Counted from the first letter of the stretch, positions 10,294 through 20,408 are shown. The stretch: DNA of 64,000 nucleotides from Colwellia chukchiensis (GCF_002104455.1 NZ_NBOC01000006.1:62001-126000), one strand, 5' to 3'. Numbers and translations: made by a program. The notes: generated by a model from the sequence alone, not told the origin.

Positions 10294-10812
10294 TGAAAAG
10301 GCTCCTTGTCTAAAAACAGGCTAAAATAAAAGTCGAAAACTACATGATAACAGGCTATTTTCAGCTGCTCTTTATTGGCATTAATAAGTATTTTACATAT
10401 TGTAGTGAACATAATTACAAATAAAGTCGAATATTTAAACTCTTTAATTAATTATTATATTGCGATTCACAATTGGTGCCGCTAAAGAGTTATTCATACA
10501 ACTCGCCACTATGGTGAGCCAAGACTCTAACCTTGGCTTATTACCCGCTTTATTTTCGTTGTTGGCAAGCGTAACGGCTGCTAATAGTTAAGGAAAACTA
10601 TGCGTTAAGACAATAATTTTGTTACATTAACTCAGTAAATAAAATGAATAACCAAGCCGTAGTAACAATAATAACAAGCGCGCGAGTCTTCGTAAGTCAT
10701 ACGCTAGCGCAAAAGTTATATTATTTTATTAACCTTGATAACGGCAAACCTAGTTAAGCGCAATAATCCGGCTTAGGCCTTTATATTTTTTAACTTTTAT
10801 GAGCATTGACTT
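10294..10812. other. Gene-free stretch upstream of the GGDEF/EAL gene
   Basis: A 519-bp AT-rich stretch between two divergent genes that must hold both promoters. I see no ORF, tRNA or strong hairpin. A five-codon reading frame beginning at ATG 10799 ends in a TGA that overlaps the TTG start of the next gene. Confidence 0.4.
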
Positions 10813-13422
10813 TTGAGACTTTCTAAATTTAGTACATGGTTTGCTAGTGCTTTAATTAGCATGATTTTAGCAGCTATTATTATCAGCTTTTCAAGTCTAA
10901 TTAATGATATAGACCAAAAAAATATCACTGAACTCAACAGCGATATGGTTATCAAAGCTAGCTACTACATAGATAAAAACAACACCATCACAGTAGAAAA
11001 ACTCTTAAATGAAGAAAGTTTTATTGCGAGTGAGTTAAATAACATCCCTTATACCTTAGCGAAACAAAGCTACTGGATAAAGCTTTCTCTGCACTACCCT
11101 GTCGCTAAACCCCTTAGCCGTATAGACAATCAACCTGAGCCAATAACTCACAAGCACCATCAGCAACTCATATTAATGGCTGAACATAGTCTGCTTGATA
11201 CCTTTACCGTTTTCGAGCTCAAGCCACTGACACCGGCTACAAAAATTTATCATCAAGGTGATAACACTCAAGAACTTAGCCAAAATGTTTATCCTGCTGC
11301 ATTATTAACGTTAAATCAGTTCGGTCATAGTGAGTACCTGATTCAGCTAAAGGCCTCGGGGCCACCTAATATTCCACTGCTGTTATTCACGCCACAAGAC
11401 TTTCAACAAAGATTATTACTTTCACAGTTAGTTTATGGCGCTTTTATTGGTATTTTAATGATAATGGCGATATACAACTTAGTGTTATTTTCTGCAGGTA
11501 AAGATAAAGTCTACTTATTCTATATTGGCTATTTATTATCTGTTTTTGCTTTAGTTTCATCATTAAAGGGATATGGTTATTTTCTCTTTCCCACGCCACT
11601 GATGCAAACGCTTAATCAGCATCTAATTTTTATTCATTTTCTCGTGATTATTTTTCTGCTGCTGTTCACTATCTACTTTTTACGCTATGAGCGCATTAAA
11701 CACTGGGCTTATAAGTATGCGATAGGCTTTGCCGGCCTTTTAGCTATCTTCGCTTTATATTCACTTACACTTGAGCAAATCGCACAAGCCAAGCTATTTT
11801 TTGTATTACAACCTTTATTTTTTATCATTGCGCTACTGTTGGTTTTTTATCGTATAAACCGAGACTTTGCTTGGGCACGTTTTTATTTTTTATCTTGGGT
11901 GCCATTTTTGATCGGCGCTACCGTTCAACCTTTAGTTCTGCTGAATCTGCTTGAATATAGCTTTTTAACGGCAAACGCACTACTTTTTGCCATCATGATA
12001 GAAGTAACTTTTATGGCTTTTGCGTTAGCTGAGCGTATTCGTCGACATGAGCAAAGCAAACTCAGTATGATTGCCTACCATCAAAGTTACCAGCTACCAA
12101 GACAAACAAATTTAGAACATAAAGTTACTCAAATGATAGCAAAGAGCATCACTAGTTTTAGTCTGTTGGTCATTAGGCCAGAACAGTTGCAAAGTATTGA
12201 GCAGCATATCGACGAGCAAACTCGTATTAAATTTTTTCAACATTTATTTCACAAATTGTCACTTTTATTTCGGTTTAATGATGCCGTCCTGACCATCACA
12301 GATAACCAAGAAAAACTATGTTATATCGACAATGGCAGTTTTGCGCTTGTTATAAATAACATGGAAAGTAGCGATGACCTTGTTATGCTCATTAATTCCA
12401 TCCAACAAGCCACCACGGAGGCATTTGCAATTGACGCCCTTAAACTGCCATTATCTGCTTATATCGGCGTAGCGCATTTTCCTGAGCATGGCAGCTCTAG
12501 CACACAATTAATCAATCATGCGATCATTGCTGCAACAAACGCTGAGTCGAGCCTAACTAAGTGGGCTAACTATTTACCAAAAGCTCAGCAGCAAAATCAT
12601 TCTTCAATGGAGCTTGCTATTGCGCTCCAGCAGGCCATCATTCAAAAAGATTTTGAATTATTTCATCAGCCACAAGTGGACTTAAAAACCAATAAAGTGT
12701 GCAGTAGTGAGTGTCTAATTCGTTGGCATCACCCAACACTAGGTACTATCGCACCAGCAACCTTTATCGCCCTTGCCGAAGATTTAGGGCTAATGCCGAC
12801 GTTAAGCTTATGGATCATCGAAACGGCACTTGCTCAACAAGCAAGCCTTAGTGAAAAAACCGGCTTAAATCATATGGTATCCATAAACATCAGTAGTAAG
12901 GATCTTATCCAAGCTGATTTTGTCGACAATATCAGTGAAATAATTAAACACAGCGGCATTAAAGCAGAAAAAATTATTTTTGAACTATCAGATCTAATGT
13001 CTTTCGGCCATAATAATTTCGCAATGCAAACCATTAATAAACTGGTCGACATTGGTATCACCGTCAGTATTGACGATTTTGCCGGGGGCTGTGATTTGAT
13101 GTCAAAAGTCACGCAATTGCCCTGCCAAGAGTTAAAAATTGACCGCGAATTTGTTGAACATGTATGTCGCGATCATAAGCGTAAAGTTATCGCTGAGACG
13201 ACGGTAAAAATGGCCAAAGGTTTGGGGCTCGAAGTGGTCGCAGAAGGCATTAATAGTAGTTTAGATGAACAAACATTACGCAGCTTCGGCTGCGATATTG
13301 GCCAAGGTTATTATTATGCTAAGCCTATGTCTTTTGACGACTACTTAACTTGGTTAAACAAGCTATCTAATGGCCAAATACCGGCAAGCTTAGAAGGTGA
13401 GTTTTTACCGGCAGAGAAATAA
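10813..13422 (+). CDS. Membrane 7TMR-DISM sensor with degenerate GGDEF and EAL domain
   Basis: An inner-membrane protein of 869 residues, probably a c-di-GMP phosphodiesterase or binding protein. After an N-terminal membrane segment comes an extracytoplasmic 7TMR-DISMED2-like region (about 45-195), seven hydrophobic helices (about 205-405), a GGDEF-like region whose active motif is gone (DNGSF where GGDEF is expected), and an EAL domain (about 603-855). The EAL motif reads ECLIRW. The residues of VSINIS, IDDFA, LKID, VAEG and GQGYY are present, but loop 6 is DDFAGG rather than DDFGTG, so activity is uncertain. The start is TTG 10813; the next ATG would cut the first helix. Confidence 0.85.
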   Translation: MRLSKFSTWFASALISMILAAIIISFSSLINDIDQKNITELNSDMVIKASYYIDKNNTITVEKLLNEESFIASELNNIPYTLAKQSYWIKLSLHYPVAKPLSRIDNQPEPITHKHHQQLILMAEHSLLDTFTVFELKPLTPATKIYHQGDNTQELSQNVYPAALLTLNQFGHSEYLIQLKASGPPNIPLLLFTPQDFQQRLLLSQLVYGAFIGILMIMAIYNLVLFSAGKDKVYLFYIGYLLSVFALVSSLKGYGYFLFPTPLMQTLNQHLIFIHFLVIIFLLLFTIYFLRYERIKHWAYKYAIGFAGLLAIFALYSLTLEQIAQAKLFFVLQPLFFIIALLLVFYRINRDFAWARFYFLSWVPFLIGATVQPLVLLNLLEYSFLTANALLFAIMIEVTFMAFALAERIRRHEQSKLSMIAYHQSYQLPRQTNLEHKVTQMIAKSITSFSLLVIRPEQLQSIEQHIDEQTRIKFFQHLFHKLSLLFRFNDAVLTITDNQEKLCYIDNGSFALVINNMESSDDLVMLINSIQQATTEAFAIDALKLPLSAYIGVAHFPEHGSSSTQLINHAIIAATNAESSLTKWANYLPKAQQQNHSSMELAIALQQAIIQKDFELFHQPQVDLKTNKVCSSECLIRWHHPTLGTIAPATFIALAEDLGLMPTLSLWIIETALAQQASLSEKTGLNHMVSINISSKDLIQADFVDNISEIIKHSGIKAEKIIFELSDLMSFGHNNFAMQTINKLVDIGITVSIDDFAGGCDLMSKVTQLPCQELKIDREFVEHVCRDHKRKVIAETTVKMAKGLGLEVVAEGINSSLDEQTLRSFGCDIGQGYYYAKPMSFDDYLTWLNKLSNGQIPASLEGEFLPAEK

Positions 13423-13535
13423 ATAACACCTTATCGGCTCATAACGCGCTTTGATCGAATCACTCGTTAACATCGAAATAGTGTTATTCATCTTCAATAG
13501 CCAGCTATTGCGGGGCTAAACCAATAGAGCAAAGC

Positions 13536-16214
13536 TTAGATTACAAACTTTATTCTTGGCGTTGCCCCTTTTTTACTATCAATTTGCGGCGTACAAAATA
13601 ATAGTCGTGCTGAAGGTACGTTTAGCTGCTCAACCATATACGCTTTAAAAAGGTCTACTCTTTGCTGCGCAAGTGCCATTAAACGCGTAATGTGCTCAGT
13701 GCTATTGGCTTTTTCTTGCTCGACCAACTCAAGGTCACTGCTAGTGGCAATGGGACATAGTTTGACATTAATGGCCCCACGCTCTGCCAACATCACTGAC
13801 ATTTGACGACTAAACTCTATCTGCTCTGGCGTAAGCTCGGTTTCGCCAGGCGCATAATGCAAGTCATTGATTCGTAATTTCAATGCATACTCTCCGGCGG
13901 CCATTGCAACTTTTAAGACACTGGCATAGGGTACGAATGTGGTAAGTAAGTAGTCTTTAGCAGCAGACATAGTAGCTTGTTTTACTAATAAAGTTAAAAA
14001 TCCAGAAAAACCAAAAGACGGCGAGCTAATATCGCCTTTGAGTGGTAATGATAATGCCACGTTACCGTCACTGTCTTTAAGCATCCCTAGTGCGACATTA
14101 AACGGTACACTGCTCGTATCTTTCGCTAAACTCATTTCATAATCGTTAGCGGCAATCATTTCTACTCCTCGTAGCAGTAGATCAAGTTCTCCACTTAATT
14201 GTTGCCCATCTAAACCTGCAGCAAGCTTAAGATCCAATTGGCCGCTTTCTATTTCATACTTTAAGGCCTGCTTAATGTAGCTCGATATTGCCGGTAAACT
14301 CAGCTCCTTTACTTCCCCGTCAAGGGTAAAGCTTGGCTGTGTTGCAAACGGAAAACCCGTACCTTTAAAATAAAAACTCGAATATTTATCGCTACTACCC
14401 TGCATTGTCAGTAACACCTTTTGCGCGGGCTTGCTGCTATCAAGTGTTGATAAGTGCAATTGCTTAATGGCAACATCTCGTTGATAACTTGGCGTTACAC
14501 TATCATCTTTAAAGGTAATATTAGCGGTATCTTGTAAAGAAAACTGCCCTAATTGATATTTCAACGAATGTGATTTCGGCTTCGCTGCTATTGCCTGCTC
14601 TGGTGCTTGCGCTTGTATCGGCGTCTTGCTGTTATTATTCGCTAGTGCATCAGTTGAACTCGCCGCTGAGTCGCTCAGGCTAACGAGTGTTGCCAAACGT
14701 TTGTCTTTCGCTAATAACACGTTAGCCGTTAGGCCCGACAGTTTTATATCATTTACTGCCACCACGTCTGGAGAATACTCAATACCGGCAAGCTGTAGTT
14801 GTGTAAAGGAGGCTAGGGCTGGCATATTCGCTTGGTTGTGTTTTGAAAATTGACTTTCAGTCACAACGACTTTATCTAGCTTTAACTGCGTTATATTGTC
14901 ATGAAAGCTAAGCGCCACGCTTTTAGCAACCGCAGACCCAACTTCAGCTAACAAATCGTTAGTATCGGTGTTTTTCGCAAACACACCCGTGAGTTGATAA
15001 TCTAATAAAGCATTTACACTCATGGCTTGTTCAGCGTCTAAATTAACGACTAAATTATGCGCTTGTAAGCGTTGTTGCTGAGCCTCAAATGCAATACGAT
15101 TCTGCTGCGCTTGCAAATCTGCAATCGTTAATAATGCGGTTTTAATATTAACTTGAGTTTGCGCTGCATGAGCTTGCAAGGTCAAATCGCTGGCATAGTT
15201 CAGTTTGTTTACCGCTGCAGTTAAAGCAGGGCTAGCGCTGGTTTTTATATGCGCATTAGTAAGCTCGTACACGAGTTGGGCATTAACATCTAAGTTATTA
15301 TCGCCATCTAATGTGATGACTAAGTCGTGTAAATTAAGTTTTTGCTTTTCTACCTTGGTGCTAATAGCAGACTCAGCGAAGTTAAGTTCATCAAGCGCAA
15401 ACCAAAACGCATCACTTTTAACCCTGGTTGTTCCATCATCAATTTCAAGGTGCAAATCGCCAGTATAACTTAGCTTGCCTGCCAACGCCTGCGTTGATGC
15501 TGGCAATAAGTTTTGTGCAGCACTGAGGTCAATACCTTTGCCGTGTAAGCCAATATTAACATTGCCCTGTTGATGTAATAATTGCCCCTTGATTGCAACG
15601 TTAAATGGCGCACCATTAAACTCGCTTTGCAGTGTTAGTTGCACTTCTTGCTCATCTTGAGCAAGCAAAATATTGGCTAAAGACAATGACGTTAATTCGA
15701 CAAGGTGCTGCCGATTAAAGTGGTTTAGCGCAATCGTGGCGTTAGTTAAGGTAAATTTAGGGATAATAACTTGATAAGGAAAATCATGAGCTTCTGCTGC
15801 AGGTTGTTCGTCTGTTGTAGATTTATCAATACGCTCATCATTGAGTTCAAAACCGGCGAGGGTAAAAGAGGTATCATTTAACGTAATAGGAAGATACAAA
15901 CCATCAAGCTTGAAGGTCGAAATATAAATCTTATCAAAAAGCAGCTGGTGTAAGCTGATTTCTGCGTTAAGTCGAGGTATTTTTAAAGCGCTTTGTTGCG
16001 CGTTTAAGCGCATCTCTAAATCACGGATGGTTAAATGTGCGGTAAATGGGTTATAACGAATACTGGATTCTGCTGTAAGCTGTAACGGTTGAGGTAAGCC
16101 GTAATGATTAATAGCAAAGCGCAGCACAAGCGGAGAAAACAACCAAATAAGGCAATACAGGCTAATAAAGGTGATAATAACGATTTGAGTCAAGCGTTTG
16201 AAGTAACGCGCCAT
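13536..16214 (-). CDS. DUF748 (AsmA-like) envelope protein
   Basis: An 892-residue protein with one N-terminal membrane anchor (about residues 10-32) and a long beta-rich body. Sequence such as RYNPFTAHLTIRDLEMRL just after the anchor is typical of DUF748 proteins, which belong with AsmA-like envelope proteins. Several repeat-like blocks follow the pattern 'velttltdvhvk' of that fold. Near the C-terminus, FSRQMSVMLAERGAINVKL resembles the OmpA-like end seen in DUF748 proteins. The exact role is unknown; AsmA-like proteins are linked to lipid movement across the periplasm. It is transcribed alone on the minus strand. Confidence 0.82.
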   Translation of the reverse strand: MARYFKRLTQIVIITFISLYCLIWLFSPLVLRFAINHYGLPQPLQLTAESSIRYNPFTAHLTIRDLEMRLNAQQSALKIPRLNAEISLHQLLFDKIYISTFKLDGLYLPITLNDTSFTLAGFELNDERIDKSTTDEQPAAEAHDFPYQVIIPKFTLTNATIALNHFNRQHLVELTSLSLANILLAQDEQEVQLTLQSEFNGAPFNVAIKGQLLHQQGNVNIGLHGKGIDLSAAQNLLPASTQALAGKLSYTGDLHLEIDDGTTRVKSDAFWFALDELNFAESAISTKVEKQKLNLHDLVITLDGDNNLDVNAQLVYELTNAHIKTSASPALTAAVNKLNYASDLTLQAHAAQTQVNIKTALLTIADLQAQQNRIAFEAQQQRLQAHNLVVNLDAEQAMSVNALLDYQLTGVFAKNTDTNDLLAEVGSAVAKSVALSFHDNITQLKLDKVVVTESQFSKHNQANMPALASFTQLQLAGIEYSPDVVAVNDIKLSGLTANVLLAKDKRLATLVSLSDSAASSTDALANNNSKTPIQAQAPEQAIAAKPKSHSLKYQLGQFSLQDTANITFKDDSVTPSYQRDVAIKQLHLSTLDSSKPAQKVLLTMQGSSDKYSSFYFKGTGFPFATQPSFTLDGEVKELSLPAISSYIKQALKYEIESGQLDLKLAAGLDGQQLSGELDLLLRGVEMIAANDYEMSLAKDTSSVPFNVALGMLKDSDGNVALSLPLKGDISSPSFGFSGFLTLLVKQATMSAAKDYLLTTFVPYASVLKVAMAAGEYALKLRINDLHYAPGETELTPEQIEFSRQMSVMLAERGAINVKLCPIATSSDLELVEQEKANSTEHITRLMALAQQRVDLFKAYMVEQLNVPSARLLFCTPQIDSKKGATPRIKFVI

Positions 16215-16289
16215 ACAGGATCCCTATAATGAAGTAACAACGCCTTGCCTAAAGTTATGACACTTTCGCTAGGCGATCATAAATAAGAC

Positions 16290-16324
16290 AAAAAAGGACG
16301 CTAACATAAAACATGTTAGCGTCC
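16290..16324 (-). terminator. Terminator of the DUF2959 gene
   Basis: A 12-bp stem (GGACGCTAACAT at 16296-16307 pairing with 16313-16324) with a 5-base loop. On the minus strand it is followed by six T residues. It lies just past the stop of the DUF2959 gene. Confidence 0.88.
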
Positions 16325-16345
16325 GTATATTTAAAGCTTAACCTG

Positions 16346-17017
16346 TTATTCTGGCTGTAACAAGTCAATAAACTCTTGTGATTGCGCTATTGATTTATTC
16401 ATTTCTGCAACCAATAATTCAACGTCACGTTTAATGGTGTTGTATTCCCCTTGCAACGCGCCAATTGCTCGTGCATTCAAATTGTGCTTAAGGTATAAGC
16501 TATTATCTTTTAATGCAGATAAAACGGGCGCCATGCGATCCTTGGCTCTGTGCATCGCTTTAATTAACCCTTCATATTTGCGTTGGGTCGTGCGTAGCTT
16601 TTGCTGACTTTGCAAACGTAAATTGTTGCTGGCGTATTGTTCTATTTCATCACTCCACTCTTCAAAAAGTGCATCGGCAACGTCTTCAATAGCAGCGATT
16701 CGGCCTGAAACTTCTTCAGCAGCTGCTTTACTCGCTTCATATTGGTCGTTAACCAATTCATATTGTGTCGCTAAATCGCCACCATCATAGTTTATCATTT
16801 GTGAAAGCTGATCTAATGCCGATTTAAACTGTTGCTGTGCATCTTCTTGTGCATTTTGTGCATCTTCAACCCGATCAAGCATAATATCGCGCTTATGAAC
16901 GCCAACTTTCTCCATCGCCGAGTAATATGCAGACTGGCAACCCGATAACAGCAGCAGTGTCGCTAGTAACCATGAGGCTTTAGCAAAGCGGCGACAAAAT
17001 TGTGTGATGATAACCAT
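16346..17017 (-). CDS. DUF2959 family lipoprotein
   Basis: A 223-residue protein with an N-terminal hydrophobic segment ending in a lipobox (LLLLSGCQS), so it is probably an outer- or inner-membrane lipoprotein facing the periplasm. The rest is almost entirely charged helix with coiled-coil character, for example VEDAQNAQEDAQQQFKSALD and the C-terminal NKSIAQSQEFIDLLQ. The family is frequent in Alteromonadales and has no established function. Its ATG overlaps the stop of the upstream small membrane protein (TAATG), so the two are translationally coupled and likely work together. Confidence 0.85.
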   Translation of the reverse strand: MVIITQFCRRFAKASWLLATLLLLSGCQSAYYSAMEKVGVHKRDIMLDRVEDAQNAQEDAQQQFKSALDQLSQMINYDGGDLATQYELVNDQYEASKAAAEEVSGRIAAIEDVADALFEEWSDEIEQYASNNLRLQSQQKLRTTQRKYEGLIKAMHRAKDRMAPVLSALKDNSLYLKHNLNARAIGALQGEYNTIKRDVELLVAEMNKSIAQSQEFIDLLQPE

Positions 17018-17244
17018 TAGCCACGCCCGTTGGAAAATTTAGCGGCATCAATAATCGCCCACAAGTGAGTAATGGCGGCAAAAGCGATGGGAAACACTAA
17101 CCAAGACAGACCCCAAAAAATGCTCGCAAAAACAAAAAATAACAATGCTGGAACAATCCGCCCTTGCACTAACTGCCCTAAACCGGGAATAAAAAAGCTA
17201 CAGATTGCCGCTAAAACATTACCACCCGAACCTTGCTGCGCCAT
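17017..17244 (-). CDS. Small two-helix membrane protein
   Basis: A 75-residue protein. A longer frame starts at 17349, but ATG 17244 is preferred because AGGAG lies just upstream and the product then starts MAQQGSGGNVLAAICSFF. The segment FFIPGLGQLVQGR followed by a long hydrophobic stretch is typical of small TM2-like or 'P-G-L-G-Q' membrane proteins found throughout Proteobacteria. No function is known. Its stop overlaps the start of the DUF2959 lipoprotein gene by one base. Confidence 0.78.
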   Translation of the reverse strand: MAQQGSGGNVLAAICSFFIPGLGQLVQGRIVPALLFFVFASIFWGLSWLVFPIAFAAITHLWAIIDAAKFSNGRG

Positions 17245-17454
17245 AAAAACTCTCCTAAATGTTACATACTTGTTATTAATATATCGATTTATGGTGAAAA
17301 GTATAGCATTACCTCGCCGGCTAAGTGATTGTTTATGGGTTGCTATCATTCTATTTAGGCTTTACTTATCAGCAAATAGCACTAACTCGGCTCACAATAA
17401 ACGCTCATTCGTGCATACAGCATTGGAAACAAGGTGTGGTAGGTTTATATTGAT

Positions 17455-17485
17455 AATAAAAAGCCATGCCCTATCGGCATGGCTT
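17455..17485 (-). terminator. Terminator of the FadL-family gene
   Basis: Stem AAGCCATGCC (17461-17470) with GGCATGGCTT (17476-17485), 5-base loop, followed on the minus strand by a T-rich run. It lies past the FadL-type gene stop. The rest of the 311-bp gap 17245-17555 shows no gene I can support. Confidence 0.85.
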
Positions 17486-17555
17486 ACATCAATGCATAAC
17501 TATAATATTAATCGATACTTAATCTGGACTAAGGTAATTAATAACGGTAAAAGTC

Positions 17556-18869
17556 TTAAAAACTTTTATTATACTGTAGCGCCAATAACCACGCATTACC
17601 TTCCGAGCTAAAGTGCCAGTCTTTGTTACCGACAACAGCGTCTAACGACTCAGGCAAGCCCGCTAATAGCGCATCTTCTTCTTTAACTAACACGCTATCG
17701 CCATTAATATAAGTAAGGGCAAAGTCTATGCTATCGTTAGCGCTAAGTTGATAGTTAACGCCTGCGCTATACCATAAACGATCGCTATCGGGTATGGAAA
17801 TTGAGCGGTAGTCTTGCGCCGCTGATTGATCATACGCCAAACCAAATCTTAAGGTTAAGTCCTGATTAAGGTCATAACTTGCACCTAATGCAAAACGGTA
17901 AGTATCTTCAAAATTTTCAACTTTTTCAAAAGCAAGGTCATCACCTATATAAGCTTCTAGCTTCTCGAAACTCGACCATTGAGTGAACATAACACTGTAA
18001 TGGGTTGACCATTTTGCATTTAACTGATGAAAGCCTGAGAACTCAGCTACTGCTGGTAGGTCAATGCTTAAATTAGCCGCTTGCGGGACGGTCGCTAATC
18101 CTGAAAACTCACCAGAAAATGCCAGCTCTACAGCACTGCGATAACTAATGGCAAAGCGGTGACTGTCATTTAACTCATAATTTAGCCCTATTTGCCAACC
18201 AAAACCAACATCATCGCCTGCCATATTGACAATTTCAGTGCGGCTAGGAATAGGTGCAGCCACAGTACCAAGTCCAGGAACCGTGATCCCATTTGCTAAG
18301 ACATGCCCTGCGTGTCTAATGAGCTCCGCTTCACCATAAACTAGGTTTAACCCTAAACCTAAACTTAAATTTTCGTTTACCCGATATGAACCACTAACAT
18401 TGGCATTAATAGTTTTTAAATCTGTTTTACCACCAATGGAGCCAGCGCTATAGTCTTGAGCAAACTCACTTTTAAGACCGAAATTGGCATTGACACCTAT
18501 TCCATAAGCAAAAATATCATTCACTGGGCGAACAAAATATAGTGCGGGAATAACGGCCGCCGGCACAACATTATTTTGTTGCTGTTGACTCACATCATAA
18601 CCTGCACCAAGTAGATCTGGCGCAGCGACACCTTGAACATCAACTCCAGGATCAATATAAGTTGCCGCCACCGACAAAGTTGCTTGTTTAAACAATGCCA
18701 ACGCCGCAGGGTTACGCGCTATTACCGCAGCATCATCGGCAATAACCGCATCACCGGCAAAAGCCCGCCCTAAACCTGAAGCACTGGTTTCATTAAGTTG
18801 AAAAGAAGCAGCTTGACTATTAAGCGCGGATAACGCTAACGACGTAAAAATAAGAGATTTTCGAAACAT
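17556..18869 (-). CDS. FadL-family outer membrane hydrophobic-compound transporter
   Basis: An outer-membrane beta-barrel of the FadL/TodX/XylN family that lets long-chain fatty acids or other hydrophobic molecules through the outer membrane. The 437-residue protein has a signal peptide ending at about residue 20 (LNSQA/ASFQL). It then shows the hatch-region signature NETSASGLGRAFAGDAVIADDAAVIARNPAA (split here: ASGLGRAFAG and then DDAAVIARNPAA), typical of FadL proteins. The C-terminus ends in an aromatic residue (LQYNKSF), as expected for BAM recognition. I leave the symbol empty because this order often carries several FadL paralogues. Confidence 0.92.
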   Translation of the reverse strand: MFRKSLIFTSLALSALNSQAASFQLNETSASGLGRAFAGDAVIADDAAVIARNPAALALFKQATLSVAATYIDPGVDVQGVAAPDLLGAGYDVSQQQQNNVVPAAVIPALYFVRPVNDIFAYGIGVNANFGLKSEFAQDYSAGSIGGKTDLKTINANVSGSYRVNENLSLGLGLNLVYGEAELIRHAGHVLANGITVPGLGTVAAPIPSRTEIVNMAGDDVGFGWQIGLNYELNDSHRFAISYRSAVELAFSGEFSGLATVPQAANLSIDLPAVAEFSGFHQLNAKWSTHYSVMFTQWSSFEKLEAYIGDDLAFEKVENFEDTYRFALGASYDLNQDLTLRFGLAYDQSAAQDYRSISIPDSDRLWYSAGVNYQLSANDSIDFALTYINGDSVLVKEEDALLAGLPESLDAVVGNKDWHFSSEGNAWLLALQYNKSF

Positions 18870-18990
18870 GAAGGTTTGCTCACGGTAATTAGGAAAATGT
18901 TGATACGAACAATATGAGCGTGATTACAACGGCTCAGTATCTAGCACCATAAAAAACAGGCCAAATTATACGTGATAACAATCAAACACT

Positions 18991-19030
18991 TGTAATGAAT
19001 TGTAATGATTTGTAATGATTTGTACAAAAG
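18991..19030. repeat. Short tandem repeats upstream of the FadL-type gene
   Basis: Three adjacent 10-bp units, TGTAATGAAT, TGTAATGATT and TGTAATGATT, followed by a fourth partial match TGTACAAAAG. They lie about 120 bp upstream of the FadL-type start, in the space between it and the TPR gene. They may be a regulator-binding array or slipped-strand repeats; the sequence alone does not decide. Confidence 0.5.
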
Positions 19031-19128
19031 TTATGCTAACTAATAGACTGAATGTTTATCTAAAAAGCATAACGTATCGCGTGAGTTTTGTGGTTTTAGT
19101 AAATCAGTATGGCTACTGGCTACTTTTC

Positions 19129-20229
19129 TCACCTTAAAGCAATAGCTTGCTTTAAGGTTTGATACGCCAATTGATATTGTGTGTTTTGAAAATAAACGTT
19201 CGCTAATTTTTGCATTAACTCTGATCTATCAACTGACATACGATACTTTTCGGCAAAGCTAATAGCATGAGTTAGCGCTTCTTGACAAGCTAGATTTACA
19301 TTGTTGCTACACGTTAACACGGCTAAATCTTTGCGTGCGAGAAACTGCACCTTAAACGAAGGGCTTTCATCTGCCACTTGAATCGCTTTGTTGAGTGTGT
19401 TTTTTGCTTCAACGGTTTGATTTAACTTAAATTGGTATGATGCTAATCGCGACAAAGAAAACGCCTGATTTAGCTTATTATTATCTTCTTGCGCTAACTG
19501 GTAAGAGCGCTCCATCTGTTTAATAGCACTTTTTACGTCACCGATAGATTCATAAACACGGCCTAAATTATAATGTGAAATCGATAAAAAATGAACGCTT
19601 TGGGTTTGCTGAAAAATATTAATTGATTTTTGTTGTGAGGCAATAGCATCTTCAAATCGCGATAATAATCGCAAAGCACCTGTGTAACGCTCTTGCATAA
19701 CGCCCTTGGTAAAGTTATCAGGTAATGCCATCAGGTATCGGTTGGCCAATGCTAAATCAGCGCTACTTTTTTCAAAATCATCAAATAATGCAATTGCCGT
19801 TGCTCTTTCAATCAACGCCGCTGCTTTTAATATTTTTAAGTCAAATTGATCGCTTTTGCGCACCGCATCTTCAGCAGTCGCTAAATACTGCTTATAGTCT
19901 TTCATTTGCTCATAGCCGCGTGCCATGGTAATTAACGTCTTTACTTGCCAACGAGGATTTAAAAGGTTACTGGCTAAGGCAAATTTTGCCGCTGCTAATA
20001 TAAGATCAGGTTGATCAAGGTAATAAGCAGTGTCGGCCTTTAAGCTCGTTAACATTGCTCGCTCGCTGTTAGTTATCTCGGGTTGTGCTAACTGCTGCTC
20101 AATCTCTGCTAAGGCGCGTTTAGGAGCGATTTCGGATAAGTTGATTAATGAGTTTACTTGTAATGACTGAGCTGGACAAGACCCGACAACGGATAGTATC
20201 AACATTAAAATACACAACTGTTTTTTCAA
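19129..20229 (-). CDS. Exported TPR-repeat protein
   Basis: A 366-residue protein with an N-terminal export signal (KKQLCILMLILSVVGSC); the VGSC end could also be a lipobox. The body is a series of helical tetratricopeptide-type repeats, clearest at HFLSISHYNLGRVYESIGD and QAFSLSRLASYQFKLNQT. TPR domains bind other proteins; no partner is evident. The start is TTG 20229; starting at the next ATG would remove the positive charges of the signal peptide. It lies directly downstream of the tRNA operon on the same strand. Function unknown. Confidence 0.75.
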   Translation of the reverse strand: MKKQLCILMLILSVVGSCPAQSLQVNSLINLSEIAPKRALAEIEQQLAQPEITNSERAMLTSLKADTAYYLDQPDLILAAAKFALASNLLNPRWQVKTLITMARGYEQMKDYKQYLATAEDAVRKSDQFDLKILKAAALIERATAIALFDDFEKSSADLALANRYLMALPDNFTKGVMQERYTGALRLLSRFEDAIASQQKSINIFQQTQSVHFLSISHYNLGRVYESIGDVKSAIKQMERSYQLAQEDNNKLNQAFSLSRLASYQFKLNQTVEAKNTLNKAIQVADESPSFKVQFLARKDLAVLTCSNNVNLACQEALTHAISFAEKYRMSVDRSELMQKLANVYFQNTQYQLAYQTLKQAIALR

Positions 20230-20321
20230 GATACTAATACCACTGCTCGCTATCCAATTTAGAATACAGCATAACGGGGTATGGGATGAAAAACAAAGGT
20301 ATTTTTTCTATTGCTAAAAAA

Positions 20322-20408
20322 TGGTACCCGGGGCCGGACTTGAACCGGCACGCTGTTACCAGCGAGGGATTTTAAATCCCTTGTGTCTACCAATTCCACC
20401 ACCCGGGC
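20322..20408 (-). tRNA. tRNA-Leu(UAA)
   Basis: An 87-nt tRNA with long variable arm, encoded CCA end, 7-bp acceptor stem (GCCCGGG) and anticodon TAA in the loop TTTAAAA. Last gene of the eight-tRNA operon on the minus strand. Confidence 0.97.

Noticed and set aside
17072-17611. 179-codon plus-strand frame
   Set aside because: It runs antisense over the small membrane protein gene and across the fadL terminator and has no recognisable product.
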